64,000 nucleotides of DNA from Oscheius sp. JU75 (lineage: Eukaryota > Nematoda > Chromadorea > Rhabditida > Rhabditidae): positions 5,344,501-5,408,500 of the forward strand of contig JASJZC010000002.1 in the NCBI GenBank assembly GCA_037178855.1, given 5' to 3'. A program made the translations under genes and the position numbers. Numbering within the stretch: position 1 is the stretch's first letter; each line of letters opens with the position of its first letter. Positions 33,287 through 45,890 of the stretch are shown here, one piece after another. The notes below the pieces were generated by a model. The model had not been told where the DNA came from and made no database searches. It worked only from the letters and a program-made list of their open reading frames with translations.

Positions 33287-34291
33287 TTAGTGACCGGAAA
33301 CAGCCTTCAACAGGGCCTCGGCGACTTCGGCTCTGATCTGGGCTTCGGCCTTGGCTACATCACTTCCCTCGCCGGAGGCACGCTGAGCGGATTCGAGTTC
33401 GGCACGGGCAGCCTGTAAAATGTTTTTTGAACGAAAAGTTAAGGGATACTTACAGATTCGTCAATATCTTCTAGCTTGGCCAGTTGCTCGGCAAGCACTT
33501 GACAGCTTCCATCGATGTTCATGGCCAGAGTTCCGGAAGAAACAAAGTACTTGGACACAGCTCCTGAAAAATGCTTTTCAGGTATTGTCTGAGGGCTTGA
33601 GGACAAAATTTAACGAGGAAACCGAATCGTCCAGAGCGAGCGCGAACCAGCTAGTAAGAAGTCTAATGCATAGCTTCCCATAGTTAAAATCGGGAAAACT
33701 AGCCTGAAGGCTCGTGTCGGCCAGGCCAGACGTACAAGCTGTTTAGAACGTCGTACAGGCTTGGCTAGAGATTTGCCGAGATGACAAGTGACATGGCTAC
33801 TTGGCAGCGCAATTTAAGACATAGTAAGGTTTTTTTCCGATCCTGGGAGACAAAATATTTTTCTCGACAGAAATCGTGTAAATTTTAAGTCCACGAACAA
33901 GTGCTTTCATCTAGACGAGAGACCGTGTGGGCTTGTTAAGACCCTTTCTCACTATTTTTCACATACACTACGAAAGAAAAATGTTTTAAACCACGAACCG
34001 TCTGTTCCGGTGACTTGAACGACTCCGGGTTTCAAAACTCCAATAGTGGGGACGTGGCTGGCCAGAACACCGACCACTCCGGCGAGAGTAGGCACGTCGA
34101 CTTGCTTGACGACGGCATTGGTGTAAATTGCCTGAAAAAGGCTGGTAACTGAAAAAAAAGAAGTCAAGACGAACCTGATCGGGAGAGGCCAATGTGAAGA
34201 GCAGTTCTTCGGCTCCCGATGCCTTCGCTGCGGCAGCAGCGTACTGACGAGTTGAGATCGTGACAAAACGGGAAACTGCACGGCTCAGCAT
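33287..34291 (-). CDS. ATP5F1D: ATP synthase subunit delta, mitochondrial
   Basis: Central-stalk subunit of the F1 sector in the mitochondrial inner membrane. Exons 34291-34175, 34131-33999, 33563-33454 and 33412-33287 give 161 residues, close to the usual length. Residues 1-20 form a mitochondrial targeting peptide (Arg/Ser-rich, no acids). The beta-sandwich contains SHVPTIGVLKPGVVQV, TDGAVSKYFVSSGT and NIDGSCQVLAE; the C-terminal helical hairpin carries AARAELESAQ and AKAEAQIRAEVAEALL. The second intron is 435 nt, long for this window, and contains no recognised feature. The gene faces MRPS16 across 728 bp. Confidence 0.96.
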
Positions 34292-35019
34292 TTTACCCTA
34301 TAAAATGGTACGTAAAATAAAGAAAATCCAGCTTGGAAGAAGGTTTCTAGAAGAAAGAGTTGCATAGAAGCAAAACTTTCGGTAAAACAGCTCAGATTGA
34401 CTTCCAAAACATCCTGGGCTCATTTTTCACGCTTTGAAGAAATGGGGAGACTCAAGTGAAACGAAAAACATGATGAAACACTCATTGGCCTGATTTTGGG
34501 GTTAGGAATCAACGTAAATTTTCTAACGAGTGAAATAGAGCACAGCGGGGATTTTCGAGGGCATTTTTAATCTTTTTTTCTCGTTTTTTTTCCTCTTCCA
34601 GTAGGTAACATTATTTTGCGAAAAATGAGCATCGTAAGCATTAAAAAAGGTAGGTGAAAAGGCTTGAAATAAATCTGGACGAAATCCAAAAATACGGGCG
34701 GGTTACCGTACCTAAGCGCCTGCGTGTCTAATTTTTTCGGAGAGAGCTTCGGGTTACTTTGCTCACCACTTGGTTACTGGAATTCTATATAGATTAAACA
34801 GAGGGAAAACAACGTGGAAAGAAAGCAAAAGCTGCTGAAAGGCCGTTGAAATTTTTGAAATACAGAGGAATACAAAACTGGCGGGAAGTTTTCCCAGCTA
34901 CGCTCTCCAATTTCTCTTTTTCATCACTTTTTTTTTAAAAATTTCCCCCCTGTTTCTCAGTAAATACTCCCGTTTCAGATCTTCCAAAGCGCTTATGCCG
35001 CTAGGATTGTCGAAAAAGA
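34292..35019. promoter_or_regulatory. Shared upstream region of the divergent ATP5F1D and MRPS16 genes
   Basis: No coding signal is seen. T-rich tracts (34570-34605, 34925-34945) and a GC-richer block around GGGCGGGTTACCGTACC (34696-34712) are the only notable composition features. Both flanking genes encode mitochondrial proteins, so a bidirectional promoter is plausible. Confidence 0.4.
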
Positions 35020-35557
35020 ATGCGTAAATTGGTCATCCCCAAGTACTACGGACGTCCATCTATTGGATTGGCTCTTTTCGGCTGTACCAATCGCCCCTTC
35101 TACCATATTTGCGTCTTTCCCGATCGTGCTCTCGGTCGTCGCTACGAAAGTAACATTCTCGAGCAGGTAAATCTCTCTTTCCTTCGGAGAAAACCATTGA
35201 TACAGGTTGGAACTTTTGACCCCTTGCCGAATACGAACAACGAAAAGCTAGTCGCATTGAATTTCGGCCGACTGAAGTACTGGATTGGAGAGAGAAACGC
35301 ACATATTTCTGTGCCAGTCCTAGAATTGCTAGGTTTGTACCGTATATTTTCCGGCAATTTAACAATCTTCAGGTCTTTCCGGGCTCTTTCCCATTCATCC
35401 GAAGACATTTATTCGAGCAAGGGACAATCAACAAGCAGCATCAACATCAACATCAACATCACAGCAGGAATTTTCAGAAAAAGAAGGAGAAACTCAGGCA
35501 AGTTGCCTCGTCTGTCTTCATTCAATTTTCGTTCAGAAACAAGCTGCTCAAGCATGA
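35020..35557 (+). CDS. MRPS16: Mitochondrial small ribosomal subunit protein bS16m
   Basis: Exons 35020-35166, 35206-35332, 35373-35497 and 35537-35557 give 139 residues. Strongly conserved blocks are GLALFGCTNRPFYHI, DRALGRRYE, LEQVGTFDPLPN, VALNFGRLKYWIGERNAH and GLFPIHPKTFIRARD, all bS16m signatures. The C-terminal tail has a run of Ser-Thr pairs and Gln. The last intron (35498-35536, 39 nt) begins GCAAGT, a GC-AG intron; as it is a multiple of three without a stop, retention would add 13 residues. A TTTCAG lies 40 bases before the start. Confidence 0.96.
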
Positions 35558-35981
35558 AACTCCTCACACTCGACGCTCTTCATTGTTATTTCTCTTTCTG
35601 TTATAACCGGTTCAGATGTTAGGTTTTTGTGTTTTCTCGTTGTTTGTAGGTTGTTATAAACCGTTGTTCCACCTTTTTTACGATTTTAATCTGCCTTCGA
35701 GGGTTCAAGCCTCGGTCATATTATGTTCTCATGATTTATATGAATCCCAGCGTTCGTCAAAAGAAAAAAAAACATGATTTACGCAAAATTATCGCTTTAA
35801 CTTGAAGAGTTTTCACACCCTTCGCTCTGATTTCTCTCCAATTTTCCGTAGTTTTCACATTGAAAGATCTGTTGCAAAACATCTTGTAACTCTCACGCTT
35901 ACATGTGCTGTTTGTCAACCACATTTGTCCATGTTTTTCACTTTGTTTTCCATGATACCCTGTTCATTTTCAGCTCCAAAA

Positions 35982-36874
35982 ATGAGTAGAGAGGAGAAGA
36001 ATGTCACCAATCAGATTTTGCAAGACCTCTACTTAATGATCAACAACGTACCGGATGAAGACGCTCCAGAAATGAAGAAAGAAGCTCTCAAGGATCTTCA
36101 CGCCCTGGATAAAAAGGTACTCCACAATACTTTCTCTTCAACTTCTTCATTTCAGCTTGCCTGCCAGTATCGAGCCGAAATCGACTTCGAAAAACAAATC
36201 CAGCCCATCATTGCCGACCTCTTCAAGGATGACGATCTCCTAGTTCAGGATGGTGCTGTGGACGATCCGAGCAGCGATGAATATGACAGCGAGGACGACG
36301 AGAAGACCGAAGAAACTGTAGTAGCTGCTCCCCGAAAGCTCAACGAAGAAATCGGACAGAAAGAGCTGCTGAATATTATGCGGAAAACCTACAAGAGTAT
36401 GTAAGTAATTTTCCTTCGTCCTGGTTTGAGAGCAATGTTTGAGCGTCGATGGATACAAAGATGACGATCTCAAGTTCGTCCTGGAAGATCTAGTTCCCAC
36501 GAATAGTATCAATGAGGAAGACTCTGGCAAGAAGGATAATGACGACGACAATCTAGATGCAACCATCGTCTACATAAACATCGATCCGATCACAAAGCGT
36601 AAAATCCAGGTTCCTGTCAGAAATCCCGTGAGTTTTTTTATCGGATTCCTTCAAATACAGCCACTTGCAGAAATGTAAGCACGTTTACTGCAGGAATTCG
36701 ATCGTCGTCTTCTTGAGCAATCGTCCAGACGGAATCAAGTGTCCTTATTCGTTCTGCGCCTCCCAGCAGCTCTTCAAAATCGACGATCTCCTCGACTTTC
36801 CAGAATTCTTCGATCTGTGCGCCGAAGTCAAAGAAGAAGACGACGACACGACCTCCTTCACAACTACGCACTAG
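35982..36874 (+). CDS. NSMCE2: SUMO E3 ligase NSMCE2/MMS21 of the SMC5/6 complex
   Basis: SUMO ligase of the SMC5/6 complex, acting in recombinational repair. The N-terminal helical part (exons 35982 to about 36117 and 36156-36402) would bind the SMC5 arm. The SP-RING is split by an intron: VYINIDPITKRKI and VPVRN before it, then KCKHVYCRNS, IKCPY and FCASQQL after it, with the zinc ligands C, H, C, C in the expected spacing. An acidic tail ends at TAG 36872-36874. The splice acceptor near 36438 (TTTGAG) is weak, so the exact start of exon 3 is uncertain. It is downstream of MRPS16 on the same strand, 424 bp apart, so an operon is possible. Confidence 0.9.
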
Positions 36875-39800
36875 ATTTTTCTCTTCCCATTTTTCCCAAC
36901 TTACCTCATGATCTCGTCAATTCATATAAATCTCATAGTTTTGAATGTAAATGATACCACGACTCTCTTTTTTGTACCCCGAAAATCTTCGCAATCCATC
37001 ATGGCTCGGCCTTGTGCAGTCGCGTCTCACATGACTCCGACAGGAAGCCTTCAAAGTACGCTACTGACCGAAGCAAGGAATAATGACAGCTGATGATGAA
37101 CTGCTAGCCTGCTTATCAAAAAGTTGTAACACTTACCATCACTCGAAAACCGGGTCTTGCAGGTCTTACAACCAAGGGCATAATTTATGGGTTGAGGAGG
37201 CCTGTTTCAATGGTATTCTTAGACCGAAGTTGGACAAAGAACTCTCTGAATGTTGCTGAATAAAAGGGCAAAATGACTTTGTAGACGGTCTGACTAATGA
37301 ATAGGCATAAACAACTTTTATTGAGGGCGAGACGAGTTGTTTTTGGGTACTGTACTTCTTTGAAGAGAGTCATTCTCTCTACAAATACTCTCAAGAGTAG
37401 TGGAGATTTGTGATCTTCGGGATGGAACTGAAGGTCCTTGCAGCGAAAAGACACTGATCTCGGTTTGTCTGTCTAGCCAGTTTTTTAAAATACATATACG
37501 GCAAAAACATTGGAAAGGGGTCAAATACTAGTTGTCTAGGACGAATGGGTTAAATGTTACTACGAACGGTGTAGTGTGTTTCGACAAGTTGTATCGTCTT
37601 TCATGGTCAAGTTTGGATTTGAACAGGAAGATACCGCTAAAAGTTCTCTCTTTTGTTTCTTCTTCGAGCAGTTGTGTCTTCTCCTTGAAGACATACTCTC
37701 CTCTAAAGTTTGTTTGTTCTCAGGAAACTTGACTTTTCACATATCCTGTCTCTTGGTCTGAAACGCCCGAACTTCAGCTGGTCAGGCTGTAGCCGACGAT
37801 TTTTGGCTTCTTCACCACCCAGAGTTCTTTGATCCTGTCCGGGAACTGTTCGCATTCGCTAGACTGCTTTTCGGAGACAGCTAGAGCCGCGATTCTCTTG
37901 AGAAGCAGTCAAAACTTTGACAAAACTGGCACGGAGGACTGAGACAGTTTTCTGCCACCGTCTAGAGCGGAAAAGAGATAGAGATTTATTGATGGAATTC
38001 GTTAGAAGAGATCTCTTCGGAGATTTGTAAGAGGTTTTTGTTGGGATTGGACGAGAGGAAGGTCGTTTGTACAGTATTTACAGAATGTCCAGTAGGTACA
38101 AAGCTTCAGAGACGAAGCTACCATAGTTCCATCATGGATGGTATCTGGAAAGTCAACAGTTTGAATAACTTCTTGTGGAAAACGTACCGTTTCAGAATGA
38201 AAGTGACAAAAAGGACTGTCACACAGTTTGCGTTCGTCGACGAGCCATTCTTCTCAGCTCGTGAATTCGTCGACTACGTTGAAGCTCATGAGTGTCTCCG
38301 TAATAATGCATGCTAATGTGGATCATAGTAGGGAATGCGAGAGTGTGTGGAGACTTCGTGGGAAGGCAACTGTGCTCCTTTATATCAACAACGACCCCGC
38401 CTCCCTTATCGCTGCCCCGGGAGGCCGTCGTCACCGGCCTGACTCTCGCTCTGATGCAAACTCCTGTTCAGTATCTGCAGACGGCGGAACTTTTATTGCA
38501 GACTGATTAGGAAGGTGGTTTGCTGGATCGGTATATTGTGGTTTGGAATGGGAATGAGGAGAATGGAGGTAGCTCGAAGAAATTCATGAAAGTTGTCTAT
38601 CTTATTCCAAAGAACAACGTGTGAAACTATAATATTTGAAGGAAAGATATGATAACAAACCCTAGGCATGAACCTTACTGCGGCTTACCAATATTACGAG
38701 ACATAAAGTTTGAGTAGAGAAAGAGAGCACTGAACTCTTCTTTCGTAACTCTTACTCAAATCAGTCGAGATATTTTCTCCATGATGATGCACCTCATTCT
38801 TGTTGCAGGGAGTAACAAAACTCAACAGTTCAACAGTGGTGTGAAACCAGGAAGAGGAGAGTCATGTTTCGAAAATGTTCGATAGAAATGCATACCTCAA
38901 AGATTCAACGCAGGAATCTGTAGAAAGCAATGTGAAATCAAAACATTATCAGTTGGACAGGGAGCGTTGACCAGCAAACTTAATCACTGTTACATTCTAG
39001 CCTATCTTTACTAAAGCGCAATAGTATCCGTTTGTCTGTCATGGTGTCCGCACAAATTCCTGTCAACACTAATACCCAAACACTCTATTTGACAAGTCAT
39101 TTTATGTCAAGAGACAAGGGGACAAGTCAGCTGTGGAGAAAACTGCTACTAGGGATCAATTCTAAGCCAAGGCCAAAAAGCTGCGAAGCTGCCGCCGGCA
39201 GCTGGTCTCATTCATCAGTAGTTGTCGACGTTAGACTACTGGTAACTGAGAACTTTTTCAACTGGTGGTGGCCAAGAAGTCAGTTTGAGGAGGTGTGACT
39301 CATAAGGGGGTGAAAGGCAGATATTTTGCCTTGAAGACTAACAATTTGACAATTTAGGCTGATTAAAAATGGTGAGAAATGCTGCCAAATGGGAAGTATG
39401 ACAGTGTAGAGATGAAGAACCGAAGAGGAGATCAGACGGAAGAGAAGGTGAAAAAGAGATCCCTTTCAACGAAAAAAGGACTCACGTGGGGTCTAAGAGA
39501 GATGGAGCGAGAGACCGAGAACCGGCGATTCGCTGGATATGGGTGGGGAAAAAGGTGAGCGGAAACGGCTGTGTCCTTTTGACGAAAGAACAAGAACGGT
39601 TGTTTACCTAAGCAGCAAAAAGAATGCAAAACATGTGATAAGGAAATATTGCAGAACAAAACAACTGGAACCTGTAACACGGTACGGGTAAAAACAGAAG
39701 GAGCTGGTGAACTGGAATGGTGACAACAGTTTTCTGTTGACTAGTACTTCTTCTTACACAAACCACATTTTGCAAAACGCAGTGAGAGTGTCATAGACAG

Positions 39801-41471
39801 TTCAGACGGACTGTAGCAGGTTCAATGATCTCTTGTCGGATCAACTCGCTTTCTCCCTTGCTGACAATCAGACTGACCAGTGGGAGATATCATTCGGAGC
39901 AAAGACAGGGCCAGTCACGAGACTTTTGCCGATCGCTTTGCGAAAAGAGAAAGAGAATCGCATGTGAACAAGGGATCTCTGAGAGGATACGATGGTATTC
40001 AGAAATCCAACTCCGGTAAAAGTTTACGCCCCAGTCAGCTTCATAAAAAAGAATCCAACAAGTTCCAGAGCATTTAAGTCAAAGATCTTCTGTGCTGTTG
40101 ATCTGGCGCTGATCTTCTGGTCCCCTTATTTTCAGCGTAGTTTCTTTTTTGAGAGGACTGTTTACCCGAATAAACACGAACTTCCCGAAAATAGAACATT
40201 CCTCAAAGTTGTCGTGTTTCGAAGTAGACAGTTCAAAAATCTGAAGGGATCTCTTGCTTTTGGATAGCTCTTCACAGGCGATGAGTCTTCTCCCCATGAC
40301 TCCCTCTTGTCCAGTAGCGAACACGTGTCGAGCCCTTATCGCAGACGTCAAGAGTAAGTCACTTTCGCCTCTAAAATTCGCCTTTATCACAAATCGAAAC
40401 TGCCGCATCAGCAATATTTTCGTTTTCGCTATTCGCTCTGTAAAGTTGGCCATCCTTGTGATAGTATCACGAGATTGTCTCCATTTTCTAGTGATTAGGA
40501 GAGGAGGTTTTGAGCGAAATTCACGAGTCTGATAAAAAAAAAAATGTGCGTTGTGCCATCAGAGATCGTATTGCCCTTGATGGGGACTGTAGATGGATAT
40601 GTAGTAGAGGGGCAGAAACCATGAGCTCCGAATTGCCCTGGTGCTGAACAGGGTCGCATGTCTCCATGGTCTTGTTAGAAGTAACTTGCGAAAACCTATT
40701 GATCTAATCTTTTTTTGCCAAGCATCAGACGAGTAGTTTTCGCCAGAACATCGCTCCAGAATAGTCGCCTCCGTCGCTTTTCCCAGATCAGGATAGTATT
40801 TCCGTTGTCGCAGTAGACAGCGACAGTCAGACTCTGCAAACAGTAGCGCTACTCTTTCTTTCGTGTTTTGTTCTGGTGAAGAGTCTAGCTCGTGAATCCA
40901 CCACGCGCTAAATCGTGTAGTGATGTAGAGAAGTAGATTCACTTGTTCACAAAGTTGTGATTTCGAAGTTTACAGGCAAGCTGTTTGACAAAGACGATAA
41001 TATCAATGAGCTAAATGGAAACTGAAGCGAATCCCTGCGATTTGGCCAGTGGCTCGACAAAAACCAAGGCTGCATTGAGGATCGGCTGACCTTGGAACGA
41101 TAGTCAAAGTGACTACTGCGAAAAGGACAAACTATCGAGGAGCAAGTGCATCTGGTGAATGTGAGCAGTTGAGAATGGAAAGACTAGGAGCAAAGTAGAA
41201 GTTGCTGAAGTAGAGAAGATAGCAGTAGCTGAGGCTAGCCGGACGAAAGCGGGCCATGAGCTTGTAGCCTGTTGTGGCCGCAGTGAGGTGTTGTGAGGAA
41301 AAAAAACAAGAAAACCTGGAAACGAAATTGTTGCGCAGTTGAGCGACCTTGACGACAACCTCTACACGTAAGGAGAAGATGCAGTCTGTATACTGAAAAA
41401 AACACAAAGTTCAGTTAAAAAGGGAACCGTATCGATGAGAATGACAAAACGCAAAAATATAGCTGGAGATT
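36875..41471. other. Long stretch with no recognisable gene
   Basis: Many short open segments on both strands, none with a domain signature or a good splice chain. A minus-strand pair at 41113-41407 (VEVVVKVAQLRNNF, then a GT...CAACAG pair) is the most gene-like but is unsupported. This may hold regulatory or decayed sequence of the LDL-receptor-like gene. Confidence 0.4.
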
Positions 41472-44395
41472 TCAGTTGTTCGACTGGACTGTGACGATCG
41501 AGTCGGGTCGTATCAGCTGCTGGTTCGATTCGGAACGAAACAGAATATTCTCACGATTCGTACGGCGAATGAAGCTCTGAAATGTGTTTAATAAATTGAA
41601 TAGAATTAAGAAGATTAGAACTTACAGTAGCGCGACTGTGGAGCTCGACATCCAAAAAGTCGTAGTCGGCAATGTCGGAAGCGCGGTCTATGGAACATAG
41701 ACGATTCTTCCAGACTCCAATGCACTTTCTACCTCTGGACCAACAGTCGGTGGTTAAGGAAACGATGCAAGCGAATGTGATGATCGACATGGCGATGAGG
41801 GCTAGAATGAAATGAAAGAAGCCTGTGGAAGATAGGTGTCCCTCGTACTCCTCAAAGTGCGAGTTCTTCAGCTCACAACGAAGACCTTCGCGTCCCATCG
41901 GACAGCTAAACCTTTGTCAAATCTGTCTTGAGAGGAGCTTACATACAACGGGTTCCTGACCTGGAAAGAGGCCAACAATGCGCTTTGGCTTCACACGCTG
42001 TTCGATTGTCACAAATCTCCTTCAGATAGCTGTGACTGAGATCGAAGGTGGGGCTAGGATGGTTTGAAGGATGACAGGTACTGTCTTCGTGAAGGTCATG
42101 GTAGTCATCTGGGCAGAGACAGGTAGCCACGAGTGTTTGGTTCTCGCTCATAGTTGGAACACATAGCCAGGTGCACTTGGGAGAAGAGCAAGGGCTTTCG
42201 GTAGACAGAGGCTAAAAAAGTATCTCATACGCCGATAAGCCGTGTCTCTAGTTTATAAAATAACTTACCATATCCAGAGTCCGAGTGACAGCCAGTCCGG
42301 AAACGATGTTCTTCGCCCGATGAATGACTGTCCTGGTGACGTTTGGAGTTCGTGTGTTTACGGCCCAGAGGCACTTTGGTCGCTGGGTATAGTAGAGGAA
42401 TCCATCCAAGAACTTCATGTTGAGCGGGTTAAAGCCAGTATGTTCCATAACTATCGACGATTCGCGTGTTTCCAGACTGATCTTCACAATTTTTCCGTTG
42501 GCAGAATCACCGAAATAGAGTTCTTGTCTTATGGTGTCAATAGCTAGACCACTGAGACTCGAAGAATTGCTTTCGTGGATGACCAATGTCTATAAACTTG
42601 TAATGACTGAATCAGCACCAAGTACTCACATTTGAGCCGTCCATTGGAGCGCTGACTATCTGACTGACATTGAAATCACTCTCCGTGTAGTACATATAGC
42701 CTCTCGAAGGATTCAAGACGAGGTTTCCAACTTTTTTAGTCTGATCGAATCGGATTAGTCGTTTGCAGAAAATTCCGTCCAGGGCACACACATGGATTTC
42801 GGTTTGGTATGTAGGAGCTGAACCATTGTTTCTTTGCAGAAGTAGACATATTACTTTTGACAGCGAAGAAGATGTTCTGTCCATAAGGATCAGCAGCTAC
42901 AGCGATGACTGATCGCTTGTCTTTGAGAATGTTGAGACGTCCATTTCTATAGACGGCCTAAGAAAAGCATTGGGTTCCATGAAAAAGCTGTGAAATCTGG
43001 TAATCGGCGTGAGACTACCGTATCCCTAGTGTTCTCTTTTGGACATTGTCACCTACCAAGAATCCATCGCTGTTACTTCCATTTGAAGCGTATGCCCCAA
43101 GAAGAATGGCGTCTTGCAGATAGTCGATAGCTACATTCTCTCCCAAAATCGTGTCGTTCAAGACAGTCGTCCACTTGGAAGTTGAGTCAAACGGGAATAA
43201 AGGTGTCTCACTTATCTTAAAAACCTTTGTGGTCTTTTCTTTGGAGCATACCTCCGGGCCTGCCGCCAACAAAATGGTCCCATCTTGTTTCAGTGAAACA
43301 CAAGAAGCCTTATCCTCTATCAGATTGTATCCAGGGGCGCAATAGCAAATGGCTGTCTGGTTCTCTTCCCGACAGAAATGCTGACAGGCTCTTCCCTTGT
43401 CCGTTTTGCAGTAGTTCAGGACACGACAGCTCCTCATATCTTCCAGGAGGACATCTCCTGGTTGACATTGACAGCTGGGCTCATAGTCTCCGTCAAAGGT
43501 TCGCTTGGTGAACTGGCAGTTGTGTTCGCAATGGAGCTCGTCACAACGATGACAGAATCCTTCGTCATCACCAAACTGGCAGTCTCTTCTCCCGTCACAC
43601 ATTCGAGAAATGCGAATGCATTTGACCGGAGCTGGGTACTTATACTTTTAACCAAAAAGTTGTACTCACAACCAGCGCATCGAAACTCGTCTGATCCACA
43701 GTAACTTGTCCAGGGGGTGAGGGGATGAGAGACACATTCCCACTCGTCAGACCCATCGTCACATTCACTCCTTCCGTCACAGATATGAGTTTCTACGATG
43801 CAACTCTTCTGGCTCCGACAGAGTTTGTGACCCTCGGGACAGTGTACATGCTTCGTATTGGAACAGTTCTCCTCGTCATCTCCAAGAGGACATTCCTAAA
43901 GAGCAGATGACAGTGAACAGGCCACAAACCTTGATTCCATTGCAAAGAGATGTCTTCGGAAGACAAGTCTTGGTCATTTTGCATCGGTACGTCGGAGCAG
44001 CACATGTGGTCTTGTTGAAAAACTCTCTCTGTCCTTCACAGCCCGTTTCATCATCTCCATTGGCGCAATCCCTGTTTCCGTCACATTTGGAGTCTCGAGA
44101 CACACATTTATCGGGACACATGAGCTGGTCAGCCGCACAAGCTCGTCGGTAGGTGCAGTTCTTTTCGTCCTAATAGTTGTTTTTGTCTGAAAAAATGAGG
44201 AATTTTACCTTTCCATTAGAACAATCGGGAATATTGTCGCAGACCCAAGACTTGGGAATACATCGGTCTTCTTCTTGTCCCTCCAAACAATCGAACTGGC
44301 CATTGGGACACCTGGCCCAGACCTGAGACGATTTGCACAAAGAAAACAAGAGAATATACCTGAGAAAAGACCAGAATTACTAGTACAGACCTCAT
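41472..44395 (-). CDS. LDL-receptor-related type I membrane protein
   Basis: Endocytic receptor architecture. From 44395: a signal peptide (MRSVLVILVFSQ), then LDL-A repeats with Cys and calcium-binding acids (WVCDNIPDCSNG; CDGNRDCANGDDETGC; CDGRSECDDGSDEWEC; CDGRRDCQFGDDEGFC) spanning 44340-43560, EGF-like modules (43330-43530: CEHNCQF, ACQHFCREE), a six-bladed beta-propeller with YWTD-like strands (42240-43200: QELYFGDSANGKIV, GYMYYTESD), a further Cys-rich segment (41939-42180), one transmembrane helix (FILALIAMSIITFACIV) and a ~75-residue tail. The tail has a YDFL (YxxPhi) signal but no NPxY. The last exon follows SRAT and ends at TGA 41472-41474. Which vertebrate receptor is closest I cannot tell. 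Confidence 0.9.
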
Positions 44396-45890
44396 GGTTC
44401 AGAGAGACATCGGTGTCTGAAACTACGAAACTAGCGGCTAGGATGAAAAGACAGCTCAGGTCGGGGGAGATTTTCTCAGAGAGTAAGAGACTGTTGATTC
44501 ATTCTGGGAACCGAGTTGTTGCGGGCGGTTCGTTTCTTGCGCAATATGCTCTTTTCAAACGAGAGTGACGGTCTGAGGAAGAGGTCATAAAAAAGGGAAC
44601 CTAAGATGCTTACAATTCCGCAAACAATCTGAACCCTCATAACTAGAAACCATAAAAGAAATAGAAAGAACTCCTAATCCCATAAGCAATAAATCCTAAA
44701 TTGAACGAGACCGCCAGTTATCTGGGGCAAAGCATTTTCGTATGCCTACAAAAAAAGGACTAAGCAAGTGGTCGAACACTAGACGGAGCTAGAGTTCATT
44801 TTTGCTACACAGACAATTTTTATAAATTGTTACAGAAGTCAAGTAATTACTGTAGTCACTAAAAACTTTGCACCTAATTAGAGTATTTTGTAACTGAATT
44901 TTGTTGGAAACCATTGCTTCGGAATCCAAAAGAAACTAACTGCTAGGAAGACTCCAAGACTACTAGACAAAGTTGTTCGTATAAAGCAAAAGTACCAGAC
45001 TTGTTTGAAAAGTTTAGAAACGTAGGCGAGAATCAAGTGATGCTTCTGAGTCACGACCATCTGACTGAGAGAGCTGTTGTAACAGATTGAATAAGCGCCA
45101 ACAGTCTCGACTCTATCCCACATTTCTCCTTTTTCGAGGTCTCTTACTAACATTTCTTTTCAGATAGTTTAATTCAAGCTGAGTTTGGAACCCGAGATAA
45201 GAGTAGGGCAAGCAATGAGATGTGTGAAACAGCCCACGGTTCTGGAAATAACAAGGGGATAAAATATGGGATCACCCTCATCAAAAATACTCGCCGGCAT
45301 TGAGTGGAACCATCTCAGCGCGAGGACTGCGTATTGTAATATGACGAATTGGCGGAGGATGTTCTTACTGCTTAGAATTTCAAAACATGTATTTTCAGGC
45401 TCTCTCTGTTACATTAGCGATTTAGTCACATCAGATCAAAGGAGTAGGTTGCGAAGATGAACCGACGACTTTCTCCTTGAGTGATTGTATCCAAGGAGCG
45501 TCTCGTCTAACGGAGTAGCACTAAGACGTCTAACTGTCGATGGCACAGTCAGTCTTGAAGATTCTTTGATGCAAAAAGACGAAGTTTACCTGTTCGCGCT
45601 GCTCGGAACTCCACTGCCTCTCCTACTCGGAGGTTGTTCTGGATCCACATTGGATCCTCGTCTGTACAAGGCTCCAAGAGCGATGGATTGTCTGAACATT
45701 CATTACTTGTCATAGTTCTGTTAGTGACCTACCTCGGATGTAAAAGAGGAGCCACACTGATTGATCTTCTCGGAGCATGCATCACATCCAAAGCTGTTGA
45801 ATCTCGTCTCAAAGCAAAGGCGGAAGAATCCCGTCGGATTCCGAAGACTCCAGAATCTTTGCGGTCATTCTAATGTATAAATGATTTTGT
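44396..45890. other. Intergenic with tentative open segments
   Basis: Plus-strand open segments at 45266-45460 and 45485-45873 (ending KAVESRLKAKAEESRRI and a stop) could belong to one small gene, but I could not link them. A minus-strand open segment at 44878-45153 has two hydrophobic stretches and no known family. None is called. Confidence 0.3.
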
